DNA of 27,485 nt from DATACN01 sp038215095. GTDB lineage: Bacteria > Actinomycetota > Thermoleophilia > Solirubrobacterales > Thermoleophilaceae. Below the pieces are notes generated by a model. That model did not search any database, was not told the origin of the DNA, and was given only the letters and a program-made list of their open reading frames with translations. The first letter of the stretch is position 1, and every line of letters begins with the position of its first letter. Positions 7,003-14,617 of this stretch are shown one piece after another. The stretch spans positions 1 to 27,485 of the forward strand of contig JBBQRG010000040.1 of assembly GCA_038215095.1 (NCBI GenBank), in the 5' to 3' direction. Both the position numbers and the translations under genes were made by a program.

Positions 7003-8645
7003 TTCTCGATCGTGACGAGCGTGCCGATCGGCATGTACGGATACACCTTCGCGGCCGCCGCGGCCGGCAGCTCCACGCAGCCGACGCTCTGGGGCGTGCC
7101 GAACGTCGCCCGGTTGAAGGCGTGCACCGCGTCGCCGCCGTTGAAGTAGCTGACCCACTTGATGCCCGGGTCGCTGTAGTGGGAGCCGTCGGGGTTGGTG
7201 CCCGACATCGTGGTGACCGAAAGGTGCTCGAACACCGGGAAGGTCCCCAGTGCGGTGGGCGCCGCGGCGACGCCGGTGTTGCCCGGCGTGGTGATGACGT
7301 CGTGGCCGTTGTGCCACAGGGTCAGCGACTGGGGCGAGCTCTCGCGGTGCACTTGGACGTAGCTGTAGCCGCCCCCGATCCGCTTGTCGGCGACGGCGTC
7401 CGCGAGCAGCGCGTGCCACAGCTTCGGCCCGGCGAAGCCGTCGGCCTGCAGGCCGTGCCGGTTCTGGAGCTTCATCACCGCGCCGCGCGTGATTTCGTTG
7501 GCGTGGCGGGGCTGCCACATGCGGCGAAGCTCGCCGGGCACGTTGGAGTAGCGCCACGAGAAGCTCCCCTGGGGAGGCCGCACGGCCGCGCTGACCTGAG
7601 CCGCCTCGGTGCGCGCGACGGCGGCGCCGGCGGGCCGCCACTGCACCGGCAGGTAGCCGAGCGACGCCAGCAGCTGGTGCAGCCGCAGCGTCGACCCGGG
7701 TGGCACCGTCCAGTCGAGGCTGCCCGTGTGGTGCACCGCGCCGTCGCCGCCGACCAGGTCGGCGGCGCGCGGCAGGCGCACCCGCACGTGGGCACCCAGC
7801 GGGAGGCCCACGCCGGCCGGCGTGAAGCCGAGCGTGTAGTCATCGAGCTTGCGCCAGCGGCCCGGCGTGGCGGGCGTGACCTGGGGCCGGCCCGAGCCGA
7901 GCGCGTCGTCGACCTTCTTGGAGAAGGCCAGGCGCAGGGTCGTGGTGGGGGTCAACTTCGTGCCCGGGGCCGGGCTGGCCACCAGGGCGGCGCCGCGGCT
8001 CGGCGGGAACCAGGTCAGGCGCTCGGGTGGGCCGAGGCGCTCCCAGGGCCGCGCCGCGCTGGCAACCGCCAACGTCCCGGCGACGGCGTGACGTGCGACC
8101 GGCAGCGAGCGCGTTCCGCGCGCGACGCGGTGGACGGGCGCGGGGCTCGAGGCGCCGTACGCGACGGCGTCGACGGGCTGGTCGAACGCGATCCGCAGCG
8201 CCGAGCCAGGCGCGACGGTGAGCCGGTCGCTGCGCAGGTGTGCCGCGGGCGCCGCAAGCGCGAGGCGCTGGCGCTTCTGGGCACCGAGCAGCCACGACGT
8301 GGCGCCGGGCCGCCGCACTGCGACCTGCACGGTCACGCGCTCGCGGGGAGCGATCACCCCGGCGCGCGGCGTCAGCCGACCCTCGCGGAGCGTCGCCGGT
8401 ATGGCACGCCCGCCAGGACCGAGCACCGTTGCGGACTCGACCTTGCCGCCGAGGAACCCGACCTCCACGCGCGCGAGGGCGTCGGGATCCGAGGCAAGCC
8501 TGACACCGGACCCGAGGTACACCGCGGCGCCGATACCGGCGGCGAGGGCCGCCAGCACCCCGGCCACGATCCAGCCGCGACCTGCGCGGCGGCGCGGCGC
8601 GCGCCTCGGTTCGCGGAGGCGAGGGGGAGCGATCTCGGTGGCCAC
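6999..8645 (-). CDS. Membrane-anchored L,D-transpeptidase (YkuD) with peptidoglycan-binding region
   Basis: A 548-aa cell-wall cross-linking enzyme acting outside the membrane. A basic N-terminus (RRAPRRRAGRG) precedes one membrane helix (about 24-45). Ig-like or Big-type domains follow (about 50-300; LRIAFDQPVDAV and LRLAFSKKVDDA are repeat-like). A peptidoglycan-binding segment ends near AVMKLQNRHGLQADGFAGPKLWHALL. The C-terminal YkuD domain carries His508 and Cys523 (HAFNRATF...QSVGC). The usual SHGC motif reads SVGC, so the histidine next to the catalytic cysteine is valine. GTG 8645 lies 8 nt after a -10-like TATCGT and looks leaderless. Translation is coupled to nadK. Confidence 0.92.
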   Translation of the reverse strand: MATEIAPPRLREPRRAPRRRAGRGWIVAGVLAALAAGIGAAVYLGSGVRLASDPDALARVEVGFLGGKVESATVLGPGGRAIPATLREGRLTPRAGVIAPRERVTVQVAVRRPGATSWLLGAQKRQRLALAAPAAHLRSDRLTVAPGSALRIAFDQPVDAVAYGASSPAPVHRVARGTRSLPVARHAVAGTLAVASAARPWERLGPPERLTWFPPSRGAALVASPAPGTKLTPTTTLRLAFSKKVDDALGSGRPQVTPATPGRWRKLDDYTLGFTPAGVGLPLGAHVRVRLPRAADLVGGDGAVHHTGSLDWTVPPGSTLRLHQLLASLGYLPVQWRPAGAAVARTEAAQVSAAVRPPQGSFSWRYSNVPGELRRMWQPRHANEITRGAVMKLQNRHGLQADGFAGPKLWHALLADAVADKRIGGGYSYVQVHRESSPQSLTLWHNGHDVITTPGNTGVAAAPTALGTFPVFEHLSVTTMSGTNPDGSHYSDPGIKWVSYFNGGDAVHAFNRATFGTPQSVGCVELPAAAAAKVYPYMPIGTLVTIEN

Positions 8646-8653
8646 AGCCCGTA

Positions 8654-8659
8654 ACGATA
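8654..8659 (-). promoter_or_regulatory. -10-like TATCGT for the L,D-transpeptidase
   Basis: The minus strand reads TATCGT at 8659-8654, ending 8 nt before GTG 8645. The same hexamer, at 9-nt spacing, precedes the aminotransferase gene at 27241, and CATCGT at 8-nt spacing precedes the ligase gene. The spacing implies a leaderless transcript. No -35 was identified. Confidence 0.5.
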
Positions 8660-8675
8660 GGCACCTGCGACGGCG

Positions 8676-9221
8676 TCAGCGAAGGTGCGCAAGGATCGCG
8701 TCAGCCGTCTCGCCCGGCGCCTCCTCGGCCAGGTGATGGCCGCAATCGATGCCCTGCCCGACAGCGGTGCGTCGACCCAGTCCCGCCAGACCTCGAGGGG
8801 GTCGCCGTAGAGGTCGACCAGCTCATCGCGAAGCGTCCAGAGGACCAGGGTCGGGCAGCGAACCTTGCGGCCGGCGTCGCGGTCGGCCTCGTCGTGTCGC
8901 GGTCGATGCCCAGGCCGGCCCGGTAGTCCTCGATGGTCCAGCCGGCGCATGAGCTCCACGATGTCGCCCGCCATCGAGCGCTTGGAGTACGGCGCGTGGT
9001 CCTCGGTCGGAGGCGGCTTGGAGGAACCGCCGTAGCCGCGCAGGTCCGGACACACGACCGTGTGGCTCCCGGCCAGGCGGGCGGGCTACCCGATGCCAGG
9101 TCGCGTGAGTGCGCGGGTGGCCGTGCAGCAGCACCACCGGCGGCCCGGCGCCGCCGTGACGCACTCGACGCTCGGCCTCTCCGGTGTCGACCCGCTCCAG
9201 CGCGAAGTCGTCGAAGAACAC
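8676..9221 (-). pseudogene. Decayed alpha/beta hydrolase (haloacetate/fluoroacetate dehalogenase-like)
   Basis: Pieces of one alpha/beta hydrolase lie in order but in different frames. From GTG 9221: FFDDFALERVDTGEAERRVR and GPPVVLLHGHPRTHATWHRVA. After a 1-nt insertion near 9080: GSHTVVCPDLRGYGGSSKPP and DIVELMRRLDH. At about 8934 the frame jumps to IEDYRAGLGIDRD, a segment normally about 100 residues further on. After a 1-nt loss near 8899: HDEADRDAGRKVRCPTLVLW and LYGDPLEVWRDWVDAPL. After a 1-nt loss near 8757: QGIDCGHHLAEEAPGETADA, ending at a TGA (8678-8676). The internal deletion removes the GHDRGG-type nucleophile elbow, so no active enzyme is possible, although the oxyanion-hole HGHP and the C-terminal GHH histidine survive. 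Its start still carries a promoter-like TAGCTT. Confidence 0.9.
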
Positions 9222-9230
9222 GGGAGGCGA

Positions 9231-9240
9231 AAGCTAGACT
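9231..9240. promoter_or_regulatory. Overlapping divergent -10 elements, pseudogene / DUF3352
   Basis: Plus-strand TAGACT (9235-9240) lies 10 nt before ATG 9251. Minus-strand TAGCTT (9236-9231) lies 9 nt before the pseudogene's GTG 9221. They share the TA at 9235-9236. No Shine-Dalgarno precedes ATG 9251, consistent with a leaderless transcript. Confidence 0.5.
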
Positions 9241-9250
9241 GCCCCGTCCG

Positions 9251-10741
9251 ATGAAGCGACTCGCATCCTTGATCGCCGTGGCGGCGGTCGTGGCCCTGGC
9301 CGGCTGCGGCAGCGACTCGACCTCCAGCCCGCTCGAGGAGGGGCTCGGCTACCTGCCCAAGGACGCGCCGTTCGTGGTCTCCATCGACACGAACGTGCAG
9401 GGCTCGCAGTTCAAGTCGATCGGGGCCATCCTCGACAAGTTCCCGCTGGGCGGCCAGATCAAGCAGAGCCTCGAGACGCGCCTGCGCCGCAACAGCAAGG
9501 TCTCCTTCAACAACGACATCAAGCCGATCCTGGGCAACCCGTTCGTCGTGGGCGGCATCCACGCGAAGAGCGTCACCGACGGGCGCAAGGACAACGAGTT
9601 CGTGGGCTCGCTGAAGGCAAAGGACAAGGACAAGCTCGTGTCGCTCGTGAAGAAGCAGGGCGCCAAGGACGACGGCGACAAGAACGGCGCCAAGCTCTAC
9701 AAGGACAACAACGGCGCCGAGTTCGCCATCAAGGACGACGTGCTGGTGGTCGCGGGCTCGAAGCCGATCCTCGAGGCGGCGCTCGCGCGCCGCGACGGCG
9801 ACAGCCACATGGCCCAGGACACCTTCGACAAGGGCGTCGAGGGGCTCCCCAAGGACGCGCTGGTGCGCGTGTACGCGGACGTCGCCGGACTGATCCGCAG
9901 CGACCCGGCCTCGAAGGACGCCCAGCGCATCAAGTGGGTCAACTCGCTGACCACGCTCGGCGCGACCCTCCAGACCCGCGACGACGCGGTGAACGTGGAC
10001 TTCAAGCTGAAGGCCAAGCCCGGCCTGACCGACAGCGACCTGCCGGTGGCAGCCGGCGACAAGGCGCCGGGCGTGGTGGAGCGCAACGGCGAGGTGGGCT
10101 TCAGCCTCCGCGACCCCTCCCAGCTGATCAAGTTCGCCCAGTCGGCCGCGCAGGCGGTCAGCCCGGCAAGCTTCGGTCAGTACACGGCCGGGAAGACCCA
10201 GATCCAGCAGCGCTACCACGTGAACCTGGACACCGACGTGATCGACCAGCTGAACGACGATATGGCCACCACGACCTCGGTGAACGGGAAGTCGTCCTCT
10301 CGGGTCGAGCTGAAGGACCCCGCGGCCTTCAAGCGGACGCTGAAGAAGATCGCGCCGGCGCTGCCCGACCTGAGCAGTGGCGCGGCGGCGATCTCACTGC
10401 CGAAGAATGGCCAGGACCTCTACGGCCTGTCGATGCGCGGCGGCAGGAAGTTCGTGTTCGGCGTGATCGGCAAGGTGTTCGTGGTGAGCAACAGCGCGGC
10501 CGACGCCAAGAGCTTCGCGGCCGAGTCGCCCACGCAGATCGGCGACGCCAAGGGCGCCGGGGTGCTGAAGGCCGACGCCGAGCAGGTGGCGAACGCCGCG
10601 CTCGCGCGCCTCGGCCCGCGGCTCGGCCTCGGCGGCGCGTTCGGCACCCGCCTCTTCACGCGCCCGCTGGGCGCGCTGAACGGGTCGGTCAGCTCGACCA
10701 CGAGCGGCATGAGCGGCAAGCTCACGCTCGGCCTCGACTAG
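9251..10741 (+). CDS. DUF3352 family lipoprotein
   Basis: A 496-aa predicted lipoprotein of unknown function, assigned to DUF3352 by overall pattern (GLGYLPKDAPFVVSIDTN, NPFVVGGIHAKS, and repeated substrate-binding-like halves). The signal peptide MKRLASLIAVAAVVALAGC has a lipobox ending in Cys19. A charged Lys/Asp-rich stretch (about residues 120-160, with KDKDKLVSLVKKQGAKDDGD) separates subdomains. The C-terminus (ALNGSVSSTTSGMSGKLTLG) resembles a beta-rich surface domain. ATG 9251 is fixed by the signal peptide; the frame opens much further upstream but that part is shadow sequence. It is probably exported and membrane-anchored. A hairpin terminator lies just downstream. Confidence 0.85.
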   Translation: MKRLASLIAVAAVVALAGCGSDSTSSPLEEGLGYLPKDAPFVVSIDTNVQGSQFKSIGAILDKFPLGGQIKQSLETRLRRNSKVSFNNDIKPILGNPFVVGGIHAKSVTDGRKDNEFVGSLKAKDKDKLVSLVKKQGAKDDGDKNGAKLYKDNNGAEFAIKDDVLVVAGSKPILEAALARRDGDSHMAQDTFDKGVEGLPKDALVRVYADVAGLIRSDPASKDAQRIKWVNSLTTLGATLQTRDDAVNVDFKLKAKPGLTDSDLPVAAGDKAPGVVERNGEVGFSLRDPSQLIKFAQSAAQAVSPASFGQYTAGKTQIQQRYHVNLDTDVIDQLNDDMATTTSVNGKSSSRVELKDPAAFKRTLKKIAPALPDLSSGAAAISLPKNGQDLYGLSMRGGRKFVFGVIGKVFVVSNSAADAKSFAAESPTQIGDAKGAGVLKADAEQVANAALARLGPRLGLGGAFGTRLFTRPLGALNGSVSSTTSGMSGKLTLGLD

Positions 10742-10752
10742 CCGTTGCGGAA

Positions 10753-10775
10753 GCGCTCGGCTCGGCCGAGTGCGC
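10753..10775. terminator. Hairpin between convergent DUF3352 and M23 genes
   Basis: CTCGGC (10756-10761) pairs with GCCGAG (10765-10770) around a TCG loop, and flanking GCG/CGC bases extend it with one bulge. It fills most of the 43-bp gap between two convergent stops, so it probably acts as a bidirectional terminator. Confidence 0.6.
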
Positions 10776-10784
10776 ACCGTCCGC

Positions 10785-11711
10785 TTACGACCAGGAGTCC
10801 CAGGCCCGCAGCAGCGGGAGCGGGTCGATCGGGTGGCCACCGGCGTACCAGGGGCCGTCCCACACCTCGAAGTGCAAGTGCGCGCCGCGCGCGTCGCCGG
10901 TGGCGCCCACCTCGCCGATCAGCTGCCCGGTGCGCACCCGCTGGCCCTGCTTGACCACGGTCGAGCCGGTCCTCAGGTGCATGAACACGTAGTCGCGGGT
11001 CTCACCCTCACCGTCGAGCACGACGTAGTTGCCGGCCCTGCCGGCCTGGTACTGGACGGTCTCGATCACGCCGCCGCGCGGCGCCACGATCGGGGTGCCC
11101 TCGGCGGCCGGCAGGTCCTGGCCCTGATGGGTGTGGCCGGGCCGCCCGACGCCGAAGCGCGCGCCGGCGCCGCCGTAGGTGAACGGGCCTACCAGCGGGA
11201 AGCGGTGGTGGAAGAAGCTGAGCTCGGCGGACGAGCTGGCGCGCGGGGCGCGGCGGAGCTTGTGCCCGTGAAGATCGGCGCCGGCGACGCGCAGCACATA
11301 CGCGCCCTGCGGCAGCACGCCAGCCTCGAGGCCGGTGAGTGGGAACGAATGGAAGCCGCGCGCCAGCTGGCCGAGGGCGATGGCGCGCACGGGCGCGCCC
11401 CGTGTCTGGGGCACGAGCCGCAGCCTCACCCGCGCGGCGGCGCTGATCCGGAAGCTCACGCGTGCGGGGCGGCCGTAGAGGAACAGTCGCGGGCGAGTGA
11501 CGGAGAAGGCGCTGAGCACGGGGCCGCGGGGCCGGCGCGGGTGGTGCGCCTTCGTCCTGTGCTTCTTCACGGTCTGGCCGGCGACCGTGCCGCCGCCGCC
11601 GACGGTCGCGGGTGGTGGCGCTGCGCCGCCGCCGTCGGCCGCCATCGCTGGCGGGGAGGGGACGGCGACGGCGAGCGTCAGCACTGTCAGGAGGGCCTTA
11701 CGGGACTGCAC
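10785..11711 (-). CDS. Secreted M23 (LytM-type) metallopeptidase
   Basis: A 308-aa exported peptidoglycan endopeptidase. The signal peptide is residues 1-25 (RKALLTVLTLAVAVPS...AMA), followed by a Gly/Ala/Pro-rich linker, a basic patch (KKHRTKAHHPRRPRG) and an Ig-like domain (about 65-165). The M23 domain has the zinc ligands His195 and Asp199 in HTHQGQDL, His245 in the MHL segment, and His278/His280 in AHLHFEVWD, so the active site looks complete. GTG 11711 is chosen because it alone supplies the Arg/Lys n-region; a CTGGAG lies immediately against it, an odd spacing. It follows the flavin-reductase-like gene by 57 nt and may share its transcript. Confidence 0.92.
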   Translation of the reverse strand: MQSRKALLTVLTLAVAVPSPPAMAADGGGAAPPPATVGGGGTVAGQTVKKHRTKAHHPRRPRGPVLSAFSVTRPRLFLYGRPARVSFRISAAARVRLRLVPQTRGAPVRAIALGQLARGFHSFPLTGLEAGVLPQGAYVLRVAGADLHGHKLRRAPRASSSAELSFFHHRFPLVGPFTYGGAGARFGVGRPGHTHQGQDLPAAEGTPIVAPRGGVIETVQYQAGRAGNYVVLDGEGETRDYVFMHLRTGSTVVKQGQRVRTGQLIGEVGATGDARGAHLHFEVWDGPWYAGGHPIDPLPLLRAWDSWS

Positions 11712-11768
11712 CTCCAGTTTGAACTCGGGATCCCGGCCGCTGTCCTTGAGCCGTGGGCGGAGTCTCGC

Positions 11769-12260
11769 TCAGGCTTCGTGCCCGGGCTCGATCCGCTTGG
11801 CGCGGTGGAACGGGAAGGGATCGTCGCCATGGCCGTTGTGCGCTGCGAACGGCTCCAGCAGCAGTGCCTCGTGATCCCCGCAGTCCAGCCAGCCCAGCAC
11901 CCGCCCGGCGAACCAGCTCGAGCACTCGTCGAGGAGCGGCAGGCCCTCCGGCCCCTCGCTCCACGAGGCGCGCCCGAACTTGTCCACCTCGTCACCGGTC
12001 TCGCCACCGAAAAGCTCGACCAGGCCGGTGGCGTCCTCGGGCACCATGTGCACCGCCAGGGAGTCCACGCCCTTGGCCATCCGGTAGGTGCGGTTGTTCT
12101 TCGACAGGCAGACGACGAAGCGCGGCGGGTCGATGCTCGACTGGGTGGCGAAGCCGACCAGGCAGCCCTCGCGCTCGTCGCCGGCCGCGGCGGTCACGAT
12201 GAACATCGGGTAGTCGAGCCCGCCCACCAGGGCGTCGAAGGTCTCGGCGACGTCGCTCAC
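11769..12260 (-). CDS. Flavin reductase-like protein (FMN-binding split barrel)
   Basis: A 163-aa protein of the flavin reductase/FMN-binding split-barrel fold: the N-terminal DYPMFIVTAAAGDEREGCLVG is followed by ATQSSIDPPRFVVCLSKNNRTY, the flavin-binding signature of this family, then FGGETGDEVDKFGR and WLDCGDHEALLLEPFAAHNG. It probably binds FMN and either reduces free flavin with NAD(P)H for a partner or acts as a small oxidoreductase; the partner is unknown. GTG 12260 overlaps the helicase stop (GTGA, 12260-12257), so the two are translationally coupled. No obvious functional link to DNA unwinding is known. Confidence 0.88.
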   Translation of the reverse strand: MSDVAETFDALVGGLDYPMFIVTAAAGDEREGCLVGFATQSSIDPPRFVVCLSKNNRTYRMAKGVDSLAVHMVPEDATGLVELFGGETGDEVDKFGRASWSEGPEGLPLLDECSSWFAGRVLGWLDCGDHEALLLEPFAAHNGHGDDPFPFHRAKRIEPGHEA

Positions 12261-14572
12261 GAGGACATCCGGCTGAGCAGCTCGATGGCGCCGCGCTTGT
12301 TCAGCGGCTCGTTCAGGTTGCCGCACTTCGGCGACTGCACGCAGGACGGGCAGCCCGCCCTGCAGGGGCACTCCGAGATCAGCCGCAGCGCGTCGCCCAC
12401 CAGCGTCTCGAAGCGCTCGTAGCCCATGCGCGTGATCCCGATGCCGCCGGGGTGGCCGTCGTAGATGAAGATCGTCGGGCGCCCGGTTTGATGTTGGAAG
12501 GCGGTGGACAGCCCGCCGATGTCCCAGCGGTCGCACATCGCGATCAGCGGCAGCACGGCGATCTGGCCGTGCTCTGCCGCGTGCAGCGATCCCTGCAGCA
12601 CGTCCAACGGAAAGCCTGCGCGGCCGGCCGAGCCGGCCGCTTGGCCAACGGCGGGAAAGTCCTCGGCAAGGAACGGCTGCGGCAGCTCGTACCAGAGCGC
12701 CTGGGTCACGAAGTCCTGCTCGGGCAGGTCCAGCGTGAGCAGGTCGAGCACCTCGTGGTCGGCGACGCGCTTGCGCTGGTAGGCGACGACCTGCTCGGTC
12801 ACGGACACGACTCCGAACGACAGCTCCACGCCGCCCACCTCGCGGCGCTCGCGCAGCTCCTCGATGTAGGTCTCCGACTCCTTCTTCGGCTGCGTGTACC
12901 AGTCGCCGGTGAAGGGCTCCACCAGTGCGCGCCGCCCGCGCAGGTCGAGGTCGCGCACCTCGTAGGCGGCCCCCATGTGCAGGTAGATGGCGCCGGGGTG
13001 CACGGCCGAGTGCGCGCGGGCCGACTCCACGCTGCCGATCAGCTCGCCGCCCGTGGACTCCACGATCGCAACCGAGTCGGGCGAGGAGGAGCGCAGAGCG
13101 ATGTCCCCCGCCGGGTAGCCGGGGCCGCGCGGCAGGTAGCGCCCGCCGCGCTCGCGCAGGCGGCCGAGCTTCACGAGCCGCTGCGCGCCCTGCTCCCAGC
13201 GCGGCCCGAAGGCGTCGGCGTCCTCGCCGGAGAGCGGCAGCTCGTAGGCGGCCGCCGCAAGGTGGGAGAGGTGGATCTCCTCGGACTCGTGGTCGAGGAT
13301 CGCCGCCTCGACGGGGCGCTCGAGGAAGTCGTCGGGGTGGCGGCAGAAGAACTGGTCGAGCGCGTCCTCGCCGGCCACGTACATGGCCAGGCCGGGAGCG
13401 CGGCGCCCGGCGCGGCCCCACATCTGGCGCAGGCTCGCAACCGTGCCGGGGAAGGTCACGCAGAGCGCGGCGTCGAGGTCGCCGATGTCGATGCCCAGCT
13501 CCAGCGCGTCGGTGGCCACCACGGCCAGCAGCTCGCCCTCGGCGAGCCGCCGCTCGAGCTCGCGCCGCTGGGCCGGCGTGTAGCCCGCGCGGTATGGCGC
13601 GATCCGCTCGGCCAGGTCGGCGCGGCCGCGGTCCTCCAGGCGCAGCTTGGCGAAGCGCTGGATCAGCTCCACGCCGCGGCGCGACTTCAGGAAGCAGATC
13701 GTCCTGACCTCGCGCTCCACCAGTTCGGCAAGCAGGCCCGCGGCCTCCGACAGCGCCGAGGCGCGCTTGCCGAGCGCCTCGTCCACGAGCGGCGGGTTCC
13801 AGATGGCCACCTGGCGCTCGGAGTGGGGCGCCCCGTCGCGATCGACGAGCTCGAAGTCGAGCCCGGTCAGCCGCGTGGCGAGGTCGGAGGGGTTGCGGAT
13901 CGTGGCGCTCGTGAGCACGAAACGCGGCTCCGTGCCGTAGGCGCGCGCGAGCCTGCGCAGGCGGCGCAGCACGTTCGCCACGTGCGATCCGAACACGCCG
14001 CGGTACACATGCGCCTCGTCCACCACCACCCAGGCCAGGTTGGCCAGCACGTCGCCCCAGCTCTTGTGGTTGGGCAGTACGCCCACGTGCAGCATGTCGG
14101 GATTGGTGAGGATCAGGTTCGAGCGCTGGCGAATGGCGCGGCGGTCGTCCTTCGGCGTGTCGCCGTCGTAGATCGCGTGGCGCAGGAACTTTCCGCCGAG
14201 CTGGGACAGCTTGCGGGCCTGGTCCTGGGCGAGCGCCTTGGTGGGGTAGAGGTAGAGCGCGCGGGCGCTCGGGTCGCTGGCGAGCGTGTGCAGCACCGGC
14301 AGGTTGAACGCCAGCGACTTGCCGCTGGCGGTGCCGGTGGTCACGATCGTGTGGCCGCGCATCGCCGCCTCGAGCGTGTCGGCCTGGTGCGACCAGAGCG
14401 CCTCGACGCCGGTGTCCTCGAGCGCCTGGCGCAAAGCGGGATGGAGCTCTCGCGGCACCGGAGTCGAGTAGCCAGGCTTGGCCGGCTCGTCCCGCGTGGC
14501 CACCAGCTCCTCGTCGCCGCCCTCGGCGAGGACGGCGTCCCAGGGATGCTCGGTGCGCACGGCCTCGGCCAC
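12257..14572 (-). CDS. DEAH-box helicase with C-terminal DUF1998-type Zn-binding region (Hrq1/YprA-like)
   Basis: A 771-aa superfamily-2 helicase. Walker A is GTASGKS (about 80-86), Walker B DEAH (about 185-188), motif III FVLTSATIRNP and motif VI QMWGRAGRR, with a DALELGIDIG segment in between. After a long middle region, the end carries a cysteine cluster, CPCRAGCPSCVQSPKC (735-750), as in the DUF1998/MrfA-YprA/Hrq1 branch implicated in DNA crosslink or mitomycin repair. GTG 14572 is preferred over in-frame ATG 14635 because the minus-strand -10-like TATCTT (14610-14605) lies between them; ATG 14635 would also overlap the divergent gpgS. The leader would be about 25 nt with a G-rich stretch. 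Confidence 0.93.
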   Translation of the reverse strand: MAEAVRTEHPWDAVLAEGGDEELVATRDEPAKPGYSTPVPRELHPALRQALEDTGVEALWSHQADTLEAAMRGHTIVTTGTASGKSLAFNLPVLHTLASDPSARALYLYPTKALAQDQARKLSQLGGKFLRHAIYDGDTPKDDRRAIRQRSNLILTNPDMLHVGVLPNHKSWGDVLANLAWVVVDEAHVYRGVFGSHVANVLRRLRRLARAYGTEPRFVLTSATIRNPSDLATRLTGLDFELVDRDGAPHSERQVAIWNPPLVDEALGKRASALSEAAGLLAELVEREVRTICFLKSRRGVELIQRFAKLRLEDRGRADLAERIAPYRAGYTPAQRRELERRLAEGELLAVVATDALELGIDIGDLDAALCVTFPGTVASLRQMWGRAGRRAPGLAMYVAGEDALDQFFCRHPDDFLERPVEAAILDHESEEIHLSHLAAAAYELPLSGEDADAFGPRWEQGAQRLVKLGRLRERGGRYLPRGPGYPAGDIALRSSSPDSVAIVESTGGELIGSVESARAHSAVHPGAIYLHMGAAYEVRDLDLRGRRALVEPFTGDWYTQPKKESETYIEELRERREVGGVELSFGVVSVTEQVVAYQRKRVADHEVLDLLTLDLPEQDFVTQALWYELPQPFLAEDFPAVGQAAGSAGRAGFPLDVLQGSLHAAEHGQIAVLPLIAMCDRWDIGGLSTAFQHQTGRPTIFIYDGHPGGIGITRMGYERFETLVGDALRLISECPCRAGCPSCVQSPKCGNLNEPLNKRGAIELLSRMSS

Positions 14573-14603
14573 CGGCCCATGGTAGGCGCCGCCCTGCCCT
14601 TGC

Positions 14604-14610
14604 CAAGATA
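14604..14610. promoter_or_regulatory. Overlapping divergent -10 elements, helicase / gpgS
   Basis: Plus-strand CAAGAT (14604-14609) lies 8 nt before GTG 14618 of gpgS. Minus-strand TATCTT (14610-14605) covers almost the same bases and points to the helicase, whose GTG 14572 is about 33 nt away. This is the only member of the divergent set where one side appears to have a leader. Confidence 0.42.
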
Positions 14611-14617
14611 GGTCGCC

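Noticed and set aside
6777..8654. Plus-strand open frame of 625 codons opposite the L,D-transpeptidase
   Set aside because: Arg/Gly/Ala-rich composition without domains; it is the antisense shadow of a gene with clear catalytic motifs.
8372..9055. Intact 227-codon hydrolase gene on the minus strand
   Set aside because: Its second half runs antisense-free into the transpeptidase region in a wrong frame and it lacks the nucleophile region; it is one fragment of the pseudogene.
10770..12422. Plus-strand open frame of 550 codons opposite the M23 and flavin-reductase genes
   Set aside because: No recognisable domain, His/Val/Glu-rich shadow composition, and it covers three real minus-strand genes.
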